A DNA stretch of 64,000 bases from Sipunculus nudus (GCA_026874595.1 CM049321.1:13099479-13163478); one strand, 5' to 3'; counted from the first letter of the stretch, positions 48,152-61,045 are shown. Program-made: numbers and translations. The notes: a model not told the origin generated them from the letters alone.

Positions 48152-51100
48152 TCTGGAGCATGCAGAGTGGTGACAAGCCTTTGGAGTAAAGGCAGGTAGA
48201 TACCATATGGAAACACAAGCTACTCGGCATGGTGTCGTTAACTTGTTGCCATATTGTGCCTCCTTGCGTTTTCCTGCCTCGGTGCCAGTGATAAAATAAC
48301 CTATTAGGACAGAGGTGAGGTCCGAGTGAATGGCCGGACACCGATACCAAGGTCCACCTTAGGTCCCCTTAAGCTTTAAATAAGACTATCCTTGCCAGTA
48401 CTGTCTCTCCGCTTGATGACTGGACTGGTGGCTTCAGCTTGGCTCTCAGCGCTATGTTAATACATGCATTTCCTATGACACCGCTTCTTCCCACAGACTG
48501 TTCAATACCAGAGGACTGCCTAGCCAAGTCATGGCCTCATTGGCATTCATTTGCCAACCCACACAATCACTGAATATACATGAGCTCTCCTGACATCAGC
48601 AGTATCCTGGTTCTGCCATTGGTTGGTGTGGGGCATTATAATAATCCATATGCAGGGGCCCTCCCTGTCAACACTTGGTTTTACCTGAGGAATGACCCTG
48701 CATGCCATCAGCCTAATAAGTAGTTATCTTAAAAGAAACCAAAACATACCCATTCACAACCAGAGTTTCCAGTACACAAATTATACAATATCTAGATCAC
48801 CATGCTCAACATAGTGTCCTGTACACATCATAAACAGAACAATGCTCCCTTGTATTGAAACACAATACATCACCAATATTTGTCAAAACTGATGATAGTG
48901 TGATGCACCCTGCAACCATTGTCATGCTGTGATAAATCAACAAATCCTGTATCCCCTTGGCTGTTAAGATCCCAATGGAGAGAGCCGGAGTTGGAAGGGG
49001 TTGGAGGCTGCTGCAGCCGGATTACTGATGAATTTAGCTGTTGCCATGACAACCAATAACAGGTGTTAAGTGTGGGGACATCTGCCAAGGCTCGGGATTA
49101 ATTTCTTTTACCTGGTTAGTTGCCAGAGTCAACACATGGGGGCTGCATACTCGCAAGCAATTAACCAAGGTCCAGAGTGGTCCAGTGCCTGCTGAAGCAT
49201 CAAGTCTAGCCCATTCATCTCTTAATGAACAACTCCCCTTCCTGGTCACGTCAATCTGTCATCCTCACACAATACAGCCACAAACCAGACTAATCAGGCA
49301 GGGACAATCTACAGCTACAAGGGACTGTTATAACTGTGTGGTGACGTGACCCAGAATTAATGAAAAGAAAAATGGGCAGTGGGGGGGGGGGGGGATGAGG
49401 CAAGCAATTTTTCATTGCTATTTATCACTAGGGTTGACAGGTATGAAAATGAGCCCCCAATAATTCTGAAATTTTTTTTCGGGGGGGGGGGGGGGGGGAA
49501 GGTTATTATGCACATAAATATGCATATAAATATGGCAGGAAAAAGGTTGTAAAATTGTATTCAATGATCAAATGACAGAAACTGGCCAATGATAAATCAG
49601 TTAACAATTATTTATTTTATGTACCATCTATGCTGAATAGAATATGCTGTATAGAATTATAAATAAAATACTGACTGAGTAAATTCAGTCTATCTTGTAC
49701 ATCATGATGAAAGATGAAAGTAATCACCTGGCTGTTGACACTTTAATATTAATTGCACAACATTTATGATTCAGTTTAAATGGTGATTTGTGCCCAATCT
49801 TTCTAAGATTCTATCTGGATAATATGCCTTCTCAGGATGTGACTAAATGTATAATTGTTTATGACAGATTATGCAAAAATGCAATCAATTATCAAAGAAA
49901 ATGACCAATCATCGATATACTTGAGAAAATACCATCAGTCATGCATCTTAAATAAATCTGTCTTTTAAAAATCTAAAGCAGATTTTTTACAGGTGTGCAG
50001 ATCTTTGTCTCATGGGTAATTTTAATATTTAAATTTTGACCTCACTGATGCATAATATTAAGTGGATTATATGAAGACTTTTAGAATTTGTTGTTTACAG
50101 GATTGCATCATTTGTAAGAATTAGAAGCCTGCCAGGCTAAAAGCATCCATTCATCAACCTCCAGCGTTCTTCACTTCTCTGGTCCATTACATGGCCCATT
50201 ACATGGATGAAGATGCAAAAACAGATGCTGATTCGGCGATATTTTAAGTGATTAGTCACTTAAAAACAACATGAATCATATTAACTGCACATATAAATTT
50301 ACTTTTAATAACAAATTTCTGATTGGCTATCTGGGGTCAGGTCTATTCATTACATTTGCATAAATATATGCCAGTAATTTGTGAATTTGACTGGTTATAT
50401 TTGTATCTTGTCAGATTTTGTAGTCTTGTAAAACCCCTGAATTAAAACATTTCATAAAAAGAAATAGTGGTAAAACTCAAGTATTTATTTGGTCATGCAA
50501 AATATTTAAAATGGACATATAATGGTTATGTACTGTTTTTAATTTACTGCTCTGCCAACTGGTAAAAATAGGTCACAGCATTTAAATTAAATCATAATTC
50601 TATTATTAACATAGTTCAATGGTTCATATATAAAAGATGACAGATTATCTGGATATCATTTTGTTAGAAACCACTACATATGAATATTCATATTTTAAAT
50701 CCTACCAGTATCAGATATGTCATTCACATCTAAATACTATGAATATTCATGACACATCCAGCAGATTCCAATTAAATATGCAAATGAAGCTGATGAGATC
50801 CATTTATTCTGTCCTGGATCTTGCCGGGTTCAATTAGCTTAATAGCAAATTGTGTCCCTCAAACCGCAACAAAATAATTCAAGCAGAGGGAACAAGCATG
50901 CTTTGAATCTGTAATATCTGCAGATTCCACGGATAGCACTGTGACAGCATTAGAAAACAAAACCAATTAAATTTCTATCTATGGATAACATCATCACGGC
51001 TCCTTGCTTACTGGCTAAGTAACATTTTCAAAGCACCTGATTAGCATACCATCATATTTTTTAATTACATTTTTTACGTGTATATTAATTTTACCCAGAT

Positions 51101-52669
51101 ATCTGAGGCACTAAAAGTACTCAAAGATTAGTTTGTTTTAATCTCTCTCTCTCTCTCAATAAGTGTGCTATATATACTCCAGCAATTAACTCTCCCATTC
51201 AGTATCTAGAAATGCTGTAATTATCTGTACCTGCATGATTTTTTTTTTTTAAGTTCAGCTTAAGTCAGTGGAGACACCTGGTGTGTGCTATGTGAACAAA
51301 TACAGTTTATATATAGCAGTGAGGAAAATATTGATCAACACCAGCATATATATTGTCAGGCTTGGTTTACAAAACTTCATTGAACATCTCCTGGTCATCT
51401 GAAATTTGGAGAATTAAGGATTGAACGTTGTGAATTAAGGAACTAATTGTAAATATACAAATCTAGAGGTCTTTCTCCTGTTTTTGTTTCTGCTGACAAT
51501 TAGTACTTACATACAGTATAAGCCTGTTTTCATTTTCATCTTCATTTTCTTTTTTATATATTAAGCCCCATATTGTGTTCTCATACTAACTTGGAAGATT
51601 TTAGTAAGCCTGCAGGATATACTCAATTTGTTCTCCTCTGGAAAATATCAGTGTCCACTGAATAATAGGATCTAATATAAGATGAATACCCTGATATTTT
51701 TTAATGAACTCAACGTAAGTTGTGATGTTGTGCCTCATACATACAGGTACATTCTTGCAACTGCTACAATATTTCTTGAAATAAACAGACTAATAAATAG
51801 TGAAACTTACTGTACAGCTTAATTTTCTTAATTAAAAAAAAATAAAATTTTTGATACGTACTTAGCAATACACTCCTGAACTGAACTTCAATGTGTCGAT
51901 AGTTATTTGTCTCAGGTTCAACTGGCAGAACCAGCTTTCACTCCCTATTTTTATATTTAACCTAAATAAACTGCACTTATGGGAGTATTTACTTGAATAC
52001 AGTTGCTTCAGGCAAATATGAATTCTCTTTAGATGTTAAGTACAGCCCAGACATCTTCACACATACATGCACACATTGCTGCACAATAAACAAATCAACC
52101 AATTATGAAACACACAAGTACTTCACTTAATTTGTTTAAACTTATCCATCTTTTAGAGGAGGTAATAATTACTAATTAGATGATCATTTTCATCTATAAT
52201 ACTTGACAAAGAAGGTACGGTGTTGGTTTTCATATAAATAATGCAGTACCCCATTCACTGACTATCACTGGTGCCATGTGCCATGTAATTTTTAATTAAG
52301 ACATATCATTGTCACTAAAGAAATATATACATATCCTAACATATATAGGTACCACTTGGCTGAAAACAGTTACCATTAACCTGAAGCACATGGTAGCCAC
52401 AACATTAAATTCACAAAACACATGTTACTTCACTCTCTCTTGTTTTGCACAATTATTTCTTACCAATGATATTGATAATCTATGAAATACTTAACATAAA
52501 ACTGGCTTTTCTCTCTTATAACTCTCCACAATCATTACTGTGGTCTGACAAGTCTTTCAAAGGGCATAGTCATCATTCCGCCTATTACTTTTTTTACAGT
52601 GCTTACACAGTAACATCTAATCAAGATTTTCATATTTGTGTGTGATAAATAGTTGTCACTGTATCCAGT

Positions 52670-53580
52670 GGGGTTACAAAGGGTACCAGTACACGAGCAT
52701 AATTTTGGCTCAATAGGTCAAACGGCTCCAGAGATATGAGCTTGGATGTCTGCAGAGTAAACATGAATGTAGGTGGCGCCACCTTTCATAAAATCAAGAG
52801 AGCTGTCCAGGATGTATAAACCTGCAAAATTTCAGATGGATAAGTCAAACCACTTCTGAGATAAGAGTGATTTTATCCCAAGGCAGATGAACAGATGGAC
52901 GCTGTGCATAAGTGGTTGCAGGTGCATCACCAGTTTTGCCTATGATGAAGAGCTATGTGAGATCTATACACACGCAAAATTTTGGCCTAATCGGTCAAAC
53001 TGTTCCCGAGATATGAGCTTGGATGTCTGCAGAGTACCCTTTTTCAATTGGCTACAATGCTTTTTTAAAGCTGCATTTAATCAATCTATTCTTATAAAAA
53101 TGACAGAACCCTACCATGGAATAATTCTTTTAAAGTTTAAACCAATCAGCTTAACAGTTTCATCATAAATCAGTGTATAAGCTAGAAGAGTTTTTAAAAA
53201 AATTACGTTTTCGCTTGTAAATAACACATCAATGTAGGTGGCGCCACCAGTACCTCAATTTCAGATATGACATATGTGACAAACATTGGTATAAAATTTG
53301 GTGATTATAGCTCTAGCAGTTTCTGAGATTTTAATTTTTGTGTGCTTTTTTGGACAGATGACTAAGTTCAACCTCCTGTAACTTGGCCAAAAATCTCTGA
53401 ACTGGAACCATTCGAACAAACTTGAGAGAGATTGTTCCAGGGATCATTTCTGTGAAATATTGGACAATTTGGCTGGACAGTTTCGGAGCAAAGATTTTTA
53501 AAGCTTTTTTAGCTTTCCCTACAAAATCTATGAAAATGCAGTTAGAAAAAAAAATAAAATCCGATAGAGTTATTCAGATG
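52670..53580. mobile_element. Non-autonomous element with AGGTGGCGCCACC modules
   Basis: Carries the modules seen at 61380-61810 and, inverted, at 63300-64000: GTCAAACGGCTCCAGAGATA, TGAGCTTGGATGTCTGCAGA, GTAGGTGGCGCCACC, AGCTGTCCAGGATGTATAAA. Its boundaries are not defined. The pearl-like element begins directly after it. Confidence 0.6.
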
Positions 53581-53595
53581 ACAGATTATTTGCAA

Positions 53596-55653
53596 AACTA
53601 GATGTGTCGGTACGACACGAATGCCCCCGCCTGGGGCAAATTAGAAACATTTGTTAAATTTTGTAAAATTTTTTTAAGTTCAGGAGGTGTTGTATGGTCA
53701 AAAGTAGGTCAAGAAGGGCAAAATGCAAACTCGATCTGTAACGGGTCATTATCAAGGAACACACCAAAAATCAGGCCAGTATGCAGGCACTGTGAAAAAA
53801 AGTCCATACATGTGCATTTTTCATAAAAATTTCTCTTTCATGAAATTTTCTATATTCAGGATCTGTCATATGGTCAAAAATAGGTTAACTGGGATGAAAC
53901 GCGAACTTGACCTTTAAGTGGTCATTATGCGCCTACAGACTAAACATTGGGCCAGTATCTGTAAGCATTGTATTGCGAAACTAGAATATTAGCAAAAGCT
54001 GGTAATCAGTTATAAATTTAAATTGGAGAGGTATGTACCATGTTTTATAACAATCCACCAAATGCTTCCTGAGAAATATCCCCCTAAGTTTTTTTTCTAT
54101 ACTAAGCTCTGTGACCTTGAAGAGTAGATGAAGACCACCCATCTTTGAACCTGACAAAGATTTTGTAAATATGATGCAAAAGCACTGAAGTAATGAAGTT
54201 CCTTAGTTGAATACCTTTGGAGATATCCTGCACAAAGGGCAAAATTGAAAATCCGATAAAATTTCATTAAAAAATCAGAAATTGCAGGTGACGCCACCAA
54301 AATTGTGCAGAACGTACAGACCATCAGTCCCAATGATCATAGTAAGTTTTGTGAAAATCCACACAATGGTTCCTGAGATATAAGCTTCTGAGTGTTTTTC
54401 TATAATCAGCTCTAAAATGTAGAAAAATGGGTCAAGGTCACCCATCTTCGAACTTGACTGAGATTTTATCGATATACATCTTCACTGATGAAATAAAATT
54501 CCAACGGTGAATCCTTTTAGAGATATCCCGCTCACAAGGTAAAAGTTAACAGACGCGGAACAGACAGACGGACGGACGGACATCGACAGACAGATGGACG
54601 GATAGACGGACAGCTTGTGTAACGACAATAGCCCATCAGCCTATGAGCTGAGGGCTAAAAACGGCTGTACATGTACATTTGTCATCAAAATTAATTTTCA
54701 TGAAATTTTCTATTTTTAGGAGCTGTAAAACAATCAAAAGTAGGTAAACCGGGACGAAACGCGAACTTGAACTGTAACTGGTCATTATCTGCATACACAC
54801 CAAAAATCAGGCCAATATCTGCAAGCATTGTAAAAAAAAGTCCGTACAGGTGTATTTGTCATGAAAATTTCTATTTTTCATGAAATTTTCTAAGTTTAGG
54901 AGCCGTAAAACAGTCAAAAGTAGGTCAACCGGGACAAAACGCGAACTCGATCTGTAACTGGTCATTATCTGCCCACACACCAAAAATCAGGCCAATATCT
55001 GCAGGCATTGCGAAAAAAAGTCCGTACATGTGTATTTGTCATGAAAATTTCTATTTTTCATGAAATTTTCTAAGTTTAGGAGCTGTAAAACAGTCAAAAG
55101 TAGGTCAACCGGGACAAAACGCGAACTCGATCTGTAACTGGTCATTATCTGCCCACACACCAAAAATCAGGCCAATATCTGCAGGCATTGCGAAAAAAAG
55201 TCCGTACATGTGTATTTGTCATGAAAATTTCTATTTTTCATGAAATTTTCTAAGTTTAGGAGCCGTAAAACAGTCAAAAGTAGGTCAACTGGGACGAAAC
55301 GCGAACCCGATCTGTAACTGGTCATTATCTGCCCACACACCAAAAATCAGGCCAATATCTGCAGGCATTGCGAAAAAAAGTCCGTACATGTGTATTTGTC
55401 ATGAAAATTTCTATTTTTCATGAAATTTTCTAAGTTTAGGAGCCGTAAAACAGTCAAAAGTAGGTCAACCGGGACGAAACGCGAACTCGATCTGTAACTG
55501 GTCATTATCTGCCCACACACAAAAAATCAGGCCAATATCTGCAGGCATTGCGAAAAAAAGTCCGTACAACTGTTTTATTTCGGAAGGACGGAAGGACGGA
55601 ATGACGGACATGGGTAAACTTATATGCCCCGGCCACTTTGTGGCGGGGGCATA
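53596..55653. mobile_element. Pearl/Helitron-like element with ~180-bp tandem core, copy 2
   Basis: The same ends as the 40.6-kb copy, here perfect: hairpin GTGTCG-GTA-CGACAC at 53604-53618, ATGCCCCCGCC at 53621 and GGCGGGGGCAT at 55642-55652. There are about seven core units; those from 54840 on are almost identical at exactly 180-bp spacing. A 680-bp element of another family (53981-54658) is nested in the third unit. Confidence 0.85.
53981..54658. mobile_element. Element of the GGTCAAGGTCACCCATCTT family nested in the pearl-like copy
   Basis: Interrupts a 180-bp unit between GCATTGTATTGCGAAA and AAAACGGCTGTACATG. It shares GAGAGGTATGTACCATG, GGTCAAGGTCACCCATCTT, GATATCC-GCTCACAAGG and the end AGCCCATCAGCCTATGAGCT with 30057-33712. 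GGACGGACGGAC tracts lie near the right end. Confidence 0.8.
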
Positions 55654-56642
55654 AAAATTAGTGATGCTAGCTTCTGCCGTTTTTGAGATAGCTATGGTTA
55701 ACGTACAGATGACGCATGACGCCGCACCATCGCATAAGCTCACAGGTTCACTAAAAATACCGTTAGACGAATTTTGTATATTAGAATGCAGTTCTAAAAA
55801 TTAAAAGTGACTGATTTAGCAAAAATGAATTTACAAGTAATTATGAGACCAAAATCCTGAAACTTTTGTAAAAATGTTTCACTTGTTTACCAAATGATCC
55901 CCCTTTTGCTGTGCACTGTGATCAGTGTAATCTCTGACACTGACAGTGTTCAAAATTTTTAAGCCCCAAAGGCCCCTGGCCTGTATTTTTTTAACTGAGG
56001 CCTGTATTTTGTAAAGAAGCAGGCAGGCAGAGTATAATCCATCCCTCATGCCACATCCTTTGTCTAACAACCTTAAACAATGTTAATCAAAGATGATTTG
56101 AATAATTCTTTTTAGAATGACACAAATTTTAAATCATGTCTTTTTGTATTTTTATAATCAATATATTATGAGGGGCTATGCCAAGAATTTCAATACAGGT
56201 TTTCTTTACTGAGCTGACTTTTGCTGTAGCAACTTCCATCTTTAATTTGCCGATGAGGACACGGTCATTCTGCGAGTGTTTGTTTGGTTTCCACTTAGAA
56301 GATACAATCTAATTGTCATCAAACTCTCCGCAGATAAATATCCACCATGAGACTGACCTCTGGGTACTTTCCGGTCTTATTTCAGTGTATTTATTAAACC
56401 CTGACCTCACACAAATCTCAAAACCACTCATGGGGGCTGCCATATTGTGCACTAACTAAAAAGTGGATGTCTCAAGTTACATGTCGTAATTAAGAAATAC
56501 TGATGAAGCTAACAGTAAATAAAAAACTTAATAATATGATCATTAGAATCATCTTACATTGTTAAGTTACGTAGCCTGCTGTTGGTTTCATATCAACAGT
56601 AAAGCAGCCAATGGTCTACAAGCATAATCCAAGCCAGAATCA

Positions 56643-57036
56643 TACCCCTTTCACACATTAAAACATGCTCAATGTGGATTGGTCAAATTGGTTTCAAATC
56701 GTATTGTGCGTTCACACAGGCATCAGGCACAAATACATGAGGTGTACATTTCACATGTGGATCAACGTGACAACATGCTGACAAGAGCATTCACGCACGT
56801 GCTGTGATTCAGCTGCTGCTTCAAAACTTGGTCTAAATTGTTTTGAATGGGCATTAAGCATTCACACAGCACAATAATTTGATTTGCACTGGAAACGGTT
56901 TGAAATCACCTCCTATTATGGATTTAAATCATTTTAGCCAAATCTGTGTGAGAACGCTTTGGATTGCGGTGTTATTGCTCAATTCTAATTCAAAACAGTG
57001 TAAAAACATTTTGCATTTGCAGTGTTAAAAGGGGCA
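56643..57036. mobile_element. 390-bp MITE with CCCCTTT termini
   Basis: TACCCCTTTCACACATTAAA at the left and GTGTTAAAAGGGGCA at the right form imperfect inverted ends. The interior has repeated CAAA-CGTTTTG motifs. An inverted, end-less copy is at 37850-38165. Confidence 0.65.
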
Positions 57037-57095
57037 TCATTGTACCAACCAAAGGTACAATATTTCAAAACACTTCAAATGTTTCAAATAATTAA

Positions 57096-57970
57096 CAGGG
57101 ATGTGCCCACGCCGGGCGGGTGCGCCTGGCAGTCTTTCCTGCCGCCCGGCACTTGACTGGAAAGTGTCAATGCCCACCCAGCAGTAATATTTTTAAATTG
57201 TTTAAGCAATGAACAAAATTACACGCGTTTAAGCTTATCTCTATTTTTACCCGTATTACAATTAGTGACCCCTGTCAAATAAATCTAAGTGCTAGTCTTC
57301 CACACTAGATGACATCCAGTGGCGCCCAAAATGAATATTTAATAGAAGGTACTCTTCAAAATGGGCCGTATTAAGTGAATGTTGATGAATAAAATTTGGT
57401 ACGAAAGAAGTGAACGTAGCTGCTATGGTAGCGCCTCCTTGTATCTGTATAAAAGACTAATGCTGATATCAGCTTCTATGAAATCATATGATGCGCCAAA
57501 CGATAATTGATTGAATATAATTGATGATCGCTATATATATTTGGATACATTTGTAAGGTCACAGTTCCTATTGAGGCCAAACTGCCGAAGAAAAGTGGAA
57601 TATGATGTTTGGTATCAGGTTTTAAGTGCGAAAAACTGAATACAGTCCTTTCTTATACCCATATTATATGGTAGTATTCAGCAAATCCTGACCGACAGAA
57701 TCTGAACTGACAGATGAGTTCACCACGGTGTTTTAACTTTGACAATCAAATTTGCTCTCAGTGGCGGCATTGCTGTCGGCATATTGAAAATTAATAATAT
57801 TTTTTAGTATTACTAATGATTTATTCATTCAGCTGAAATATCACGAATCACGTCTATAAAAAATGAAAGGTTAACTTTAAATATCCCGTGCCCCCCCCCC
57901 CCCCCCCATTTCACGAAATACGTTCACGGCCCGCCCGCCCGGCACTCAAATTATTCTGAGCACATCCCTG
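57096..57970. mobile_element. 875-bp hAT-like non-autonomous element
   Basis: CAGGGATGTGCCCA at the left and TGAGCACATCCCTG at the right are 14-bp inverted repeats with one mismatch, followed inward by GCCGGGCGGG and its complement. The flanks TAATTAA and TAATTTA resemble a 7-8 bp target duplication. A C-run lies at 57892-57907. No transposase is present. Confidence 0.75.
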
Positions 57971-58173
57971 TAATTTATGATCATTCCTAGAACAAACTGC
58001 AAAGTCAAAAAAATTTCTACATATTTTTCCTACAGTACTTTGACAGGTGACCTGTGTTGGACTGTCACAGATGCTCTCACGTTTCGTTATATTACGATAA
58101 ATTTCTTAGCACATCCATATCACATTCTAAAATTAGGAAGCCTGTGTAAAAAGCAAGATGGCAGCATACGTAC

Positions 58174-58263
58174 CGGAGCAGTGTCAAGTGTCTCAGCCCC
58201 CCCGGTGTTTCCCCGGTCTGACGTCATCAGGGCAGCTGAGTGCGGCTCCACGATCACCACAAT
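58174..58263 (-). CDS. LARP4: LARP4 coding exon upstream of the PAM2 exon (N-terminal piece)
   Basis: Ninety bases, 30 codons, phase 0 at both ends. On the minus strand the exon follows the acceptor GTGTTTTACAG and ends at the donor CCG|GTACGT. It reads IVVIVEPHSA, continues through an internal Met-Thr-Ser-Asp and ends LDTAP. Its phase-0 end joins the phase-0 start of the PAM2 exon 21 kb downstream. Vertebrate LARP4B proteins begin with Met-Thr-Ser-Asp, so the internal ATG could be a start codon; this is a weak, memory-based resemblance. The acceptor side is copied several times upstream (58264-58383). It carries no recognisable domain, so membership of the gene rests on strand, phase, open frame and good splice sites. 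Confidence 0.68.
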
Positions 58264-58383
58264 CTGTAAAACACATATATAAAAAACACCGTTAAAATCC
58301 CCATAATCTGTAACACATATATATAAATCACCGATAACATCACCACAATCTGTAAAACATGATCTGTAAAACACATATATAAA
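58264..58383 (-). repeat. Tandem copies of the 3' splice site before the 58-kb LARP4 exon
   Basis: Reading the minus strand toward the exon there are about four copies of TATATGTG-TT-TTACAG followed by ATTGTGGTGAT-like sequence (one reads ATTATGGGGAT, one only ATCATG). Spacing is 42 and 44 bp for the two clear intervals; a shorter one precedes them. Each copy is a plausible pyrimidine-rich acceptor plus the first bases of the exon. The nearest to the coding frame, ending at 58264, is taken as the acceptor. Confidence 0.85.
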
Positions 58384-58839
58384 ACACTATAAAAATCTTA
58401 AGAAAACTTGTGATTTTTTCAGTTTTTTAACATTAAATATAGGGTAAAAAAAATTGTGCAGACAGGCTAGTTTTTTTTTTTTTACCCTTTTTCATAGTTT
58501 TTTTTTAAAAATAAAATGTCATATGATCAAGGGAAAATATGAGATTAATAACTTAACAGTTTTGGTAAACAGGTAAAATCATAACAAAAGGGTATTTCAT
58601 CAAAGTTTTAATATTTTATTTTATTGGAATAAACGTCTAAGCAGCTGGAACTCAAAATAAACAAATTTCAAAATTAAAACTTTGATTGGGAGGGGGGGGG
58701 ATGGCACAAACTAGACTCTTATATGGACTGATTCCTTCAAAATTCCACAAACATTAGACCCTGTTACACAATCCTAGCCTTTAGAATATATTCATTTTTT
58801 GCTCTTATACATTCATATATATGTGCTATCATACAGCTG

Positions 58840-58853
58840 CTGCCATCTGCTGG
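58840..58853 (-). promoter_or_regulatory. CTCF-like core motif
   Basis: On the minus strand CCAGCAGATGGCAG matches the CTCF core at every position. It lies about 580 bp upstream of the 58-kb LARP4 exon. Confidence 0.35.
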
Positions 58854-60869
58854 AGAGCTGTCAAACAAATTAATCCATACTGCATACAATTGGAGCCTCA
58901 GGGGAAACACAAGCACACTTCAGAAGTTCTCTTCCTCTCACATTTTTCATTCTTATTCATTCCCTTTGAACTGTAAGAAAGTGCAAAAGCTCACCCCATT
59001 AAGGCCAGCATTATGGTTTTTGTGCGAGATCTAACAACTTTGACATTAACACTGTGTTTTAATAACATATAAGTTAGAAGTGTGAGCACTTTTTGAGCAA
59101 ATTTTGGTGGAAATTCCTAGAAATATATCAACTGGATGGCCATTTTATGACTTTAAGAATGGCATTGTTTGCTTCTACTAGTTCTGGGGGTTGTAATATT
59201 TGATCCGATAATCACTAATTAACAACAATTATGTGACGTGACATCACTGGGAAACAATAATGTCAAAAACTATACAATAAGATGAAAGATGGATGCTGTT
59301 CTACAGCGTGATGATGGGTGTTGATGATGGGTGTTGATATTATTTCTAAGTATATATAATCCAAGGTAGGTACATATTAAAACACATGGTTTGTGTTTCA
59401 ATGGAGTACCTATTACTGTTGATATTCCAGTGACGAAAAAAATAGAAAAGGATCGAAGTCATGAGACTATCAGACCAGATGGTAAGATAAGAGATATTCT
59501 ACACCTGTGAAATGTGGGGGCCTTTAGAAATTATTGTTTACGATTAAAGATTCTTGATTCAAGTATTACTAAAGTAGTAACTGCCAATTTTCTTTAAATA
59601 AAAGCAAATATTTTTTTGCCTACTCGTAAGCACAGAAACTGAATCTAGAGCACATGCATTATATATCTATAGCCTGACCATCACTGCGTACTCCATCAAG
59701 TTTATTTGACAGCTCAGAGTGTGTACGGGTGGTACATGTATGTGAAAAAAAAAATAAAATAACTGAAACAAATCAATTCTGAAGTTATGAAATTTCTGAC
59801 ATTAACTGTGGTGTTGCTATAATTTACATGCATTGATAATTTGATGCTTTGTTACACCCCTAATATAAATACACAAATGTCAAATATGTACAACCTTCCC
59901 ACCTTGCACATGTAAACAGATTGCTCTCCAACCTTTCCCACCTGTTGACCTAGTTATCCCTACAATATCTGTATCTGAAAAGAAAGTGCTAAAAAAAGAC
60001 CTCAAGGAATAGACTGCCGATAACAACAGGGGCTACTAATACCACACATACACACAAAGAGCCTTTAAGAGTGACTGAAGGATTCTCCAACACAACATCC
60101 ATGACAGGTACCAGTTCAGCTATTTATTCCAGGACTATGTTTTTTGTGAAACTAAATTAATGTGTATATCTATTACAACTTATGCATGCTTGAAGTAATG
60201 TTCGAAAGTCAATAAAAGGTAGCATGTTTTATTAGAACGTACCTTGTGTGCATCCCATCCCCGAAACTTTAATGAGTAAATCCAATGGTACTATCAATTT
60301 CTCTAACACATGTACACCATTTTACATATTCTAACTACAACTCTGAAATTTATGTTTAGTTTTAAGCACCAATTACTTCCAGGAAGTTACAGGTGAGAAA
60401 GAAAATGGCATTTCTCTGCCACCTGAAGCTAATTAAGTACATTTTATGTACTTGTAACAGTGAATTTAGTCTAAATCATCACCAGTAAGTGGCTATGAGG
60501 TTAAGTTGCAGCCTGTGTTTGTCTGTCAATTAGCAGAACCACTCAAGAAAACTAAATGGATTTATGATAATTTGGTATTTAAAGGACCACAGGCTGCTGA
60601 TAGCGCAATGAACAATTATTTATCAAACTCAAAAATTATTTACCACAAGCAAATTTGTGGAATTTATTTCCCCCTGCTTCCGCCTCTTGTTGTCACCTGC
60701 TTGCCCTATCAATGTTTTAGTTTTTATTGTCCCCTGAAGATGTCTCCACATGGCATTGTGGCTGTGATTTAGTTTTCATTGCCCCCTGAATCCTCCACCT
60801 GTCAAAATCTTTGCTTGTGAATTAGGAACCAAATGGGAATTTTTTGCTTTTGAGCTGCTGATCATAAAT

Positions 60870-61045
60870 TTTCAGACAGACATTCCAAAACCAATCCCAA
60901 TCAAGGTATGCATGAGAGAAATCATTGACGCAAATTTGAATGAAATTGGATAATATTTAGGAAAGTTATTGCACAGAAGTGAAAACCTGACAGAATGCCA
61001 GACACGTCAGACAAACCAAAATCAATGTCCCCTGTTGCAAGGAAG
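60870..61045 (+). mobile_element. Partial copy of the element nested at 29527-29794
   Basis: Shares CCAATCCCAATCAAGGTATG, AATTTGAATGAAATTGGATA and AATATTTAGGAAAGTTAT with the 29.5-kb copy and ends in AATGTCCCCTGTTGCAAGGA. Confidence 0.75.

Larger units (their letters stand above)
37119..58173 (-). other. 21-kb intron upstream of the PAM2 exon
   Basis: Contains hAT-like MITEs (37532, 57096), the CCCCTTT MITE family (37850, 56643), the 38.9-kb repeat, pearl-like elements (40561, 53596), a pogo-like MITE (45783), the AT microsatellite (46779) and the candidate exon at 48005. In 39310-40550, 41560-45780, 46860-47990, 48160-52660 and 55660-56640 no gene was recognised; G-runs lie at 49380-49394 and 49483-49498. 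47950-49260 is less AT-rich than its surroundings, with several short minus frames. Confidence 0.65.

Noticed and set aside
30290-54460. TCAAGGTCA sites in repeats as nuclear-receptor response elements
   Set aside because: The motif is part of the repeated GGTCAAGGTCACCCATCTT module and is explained by shared ancestry; there is no sign of function.
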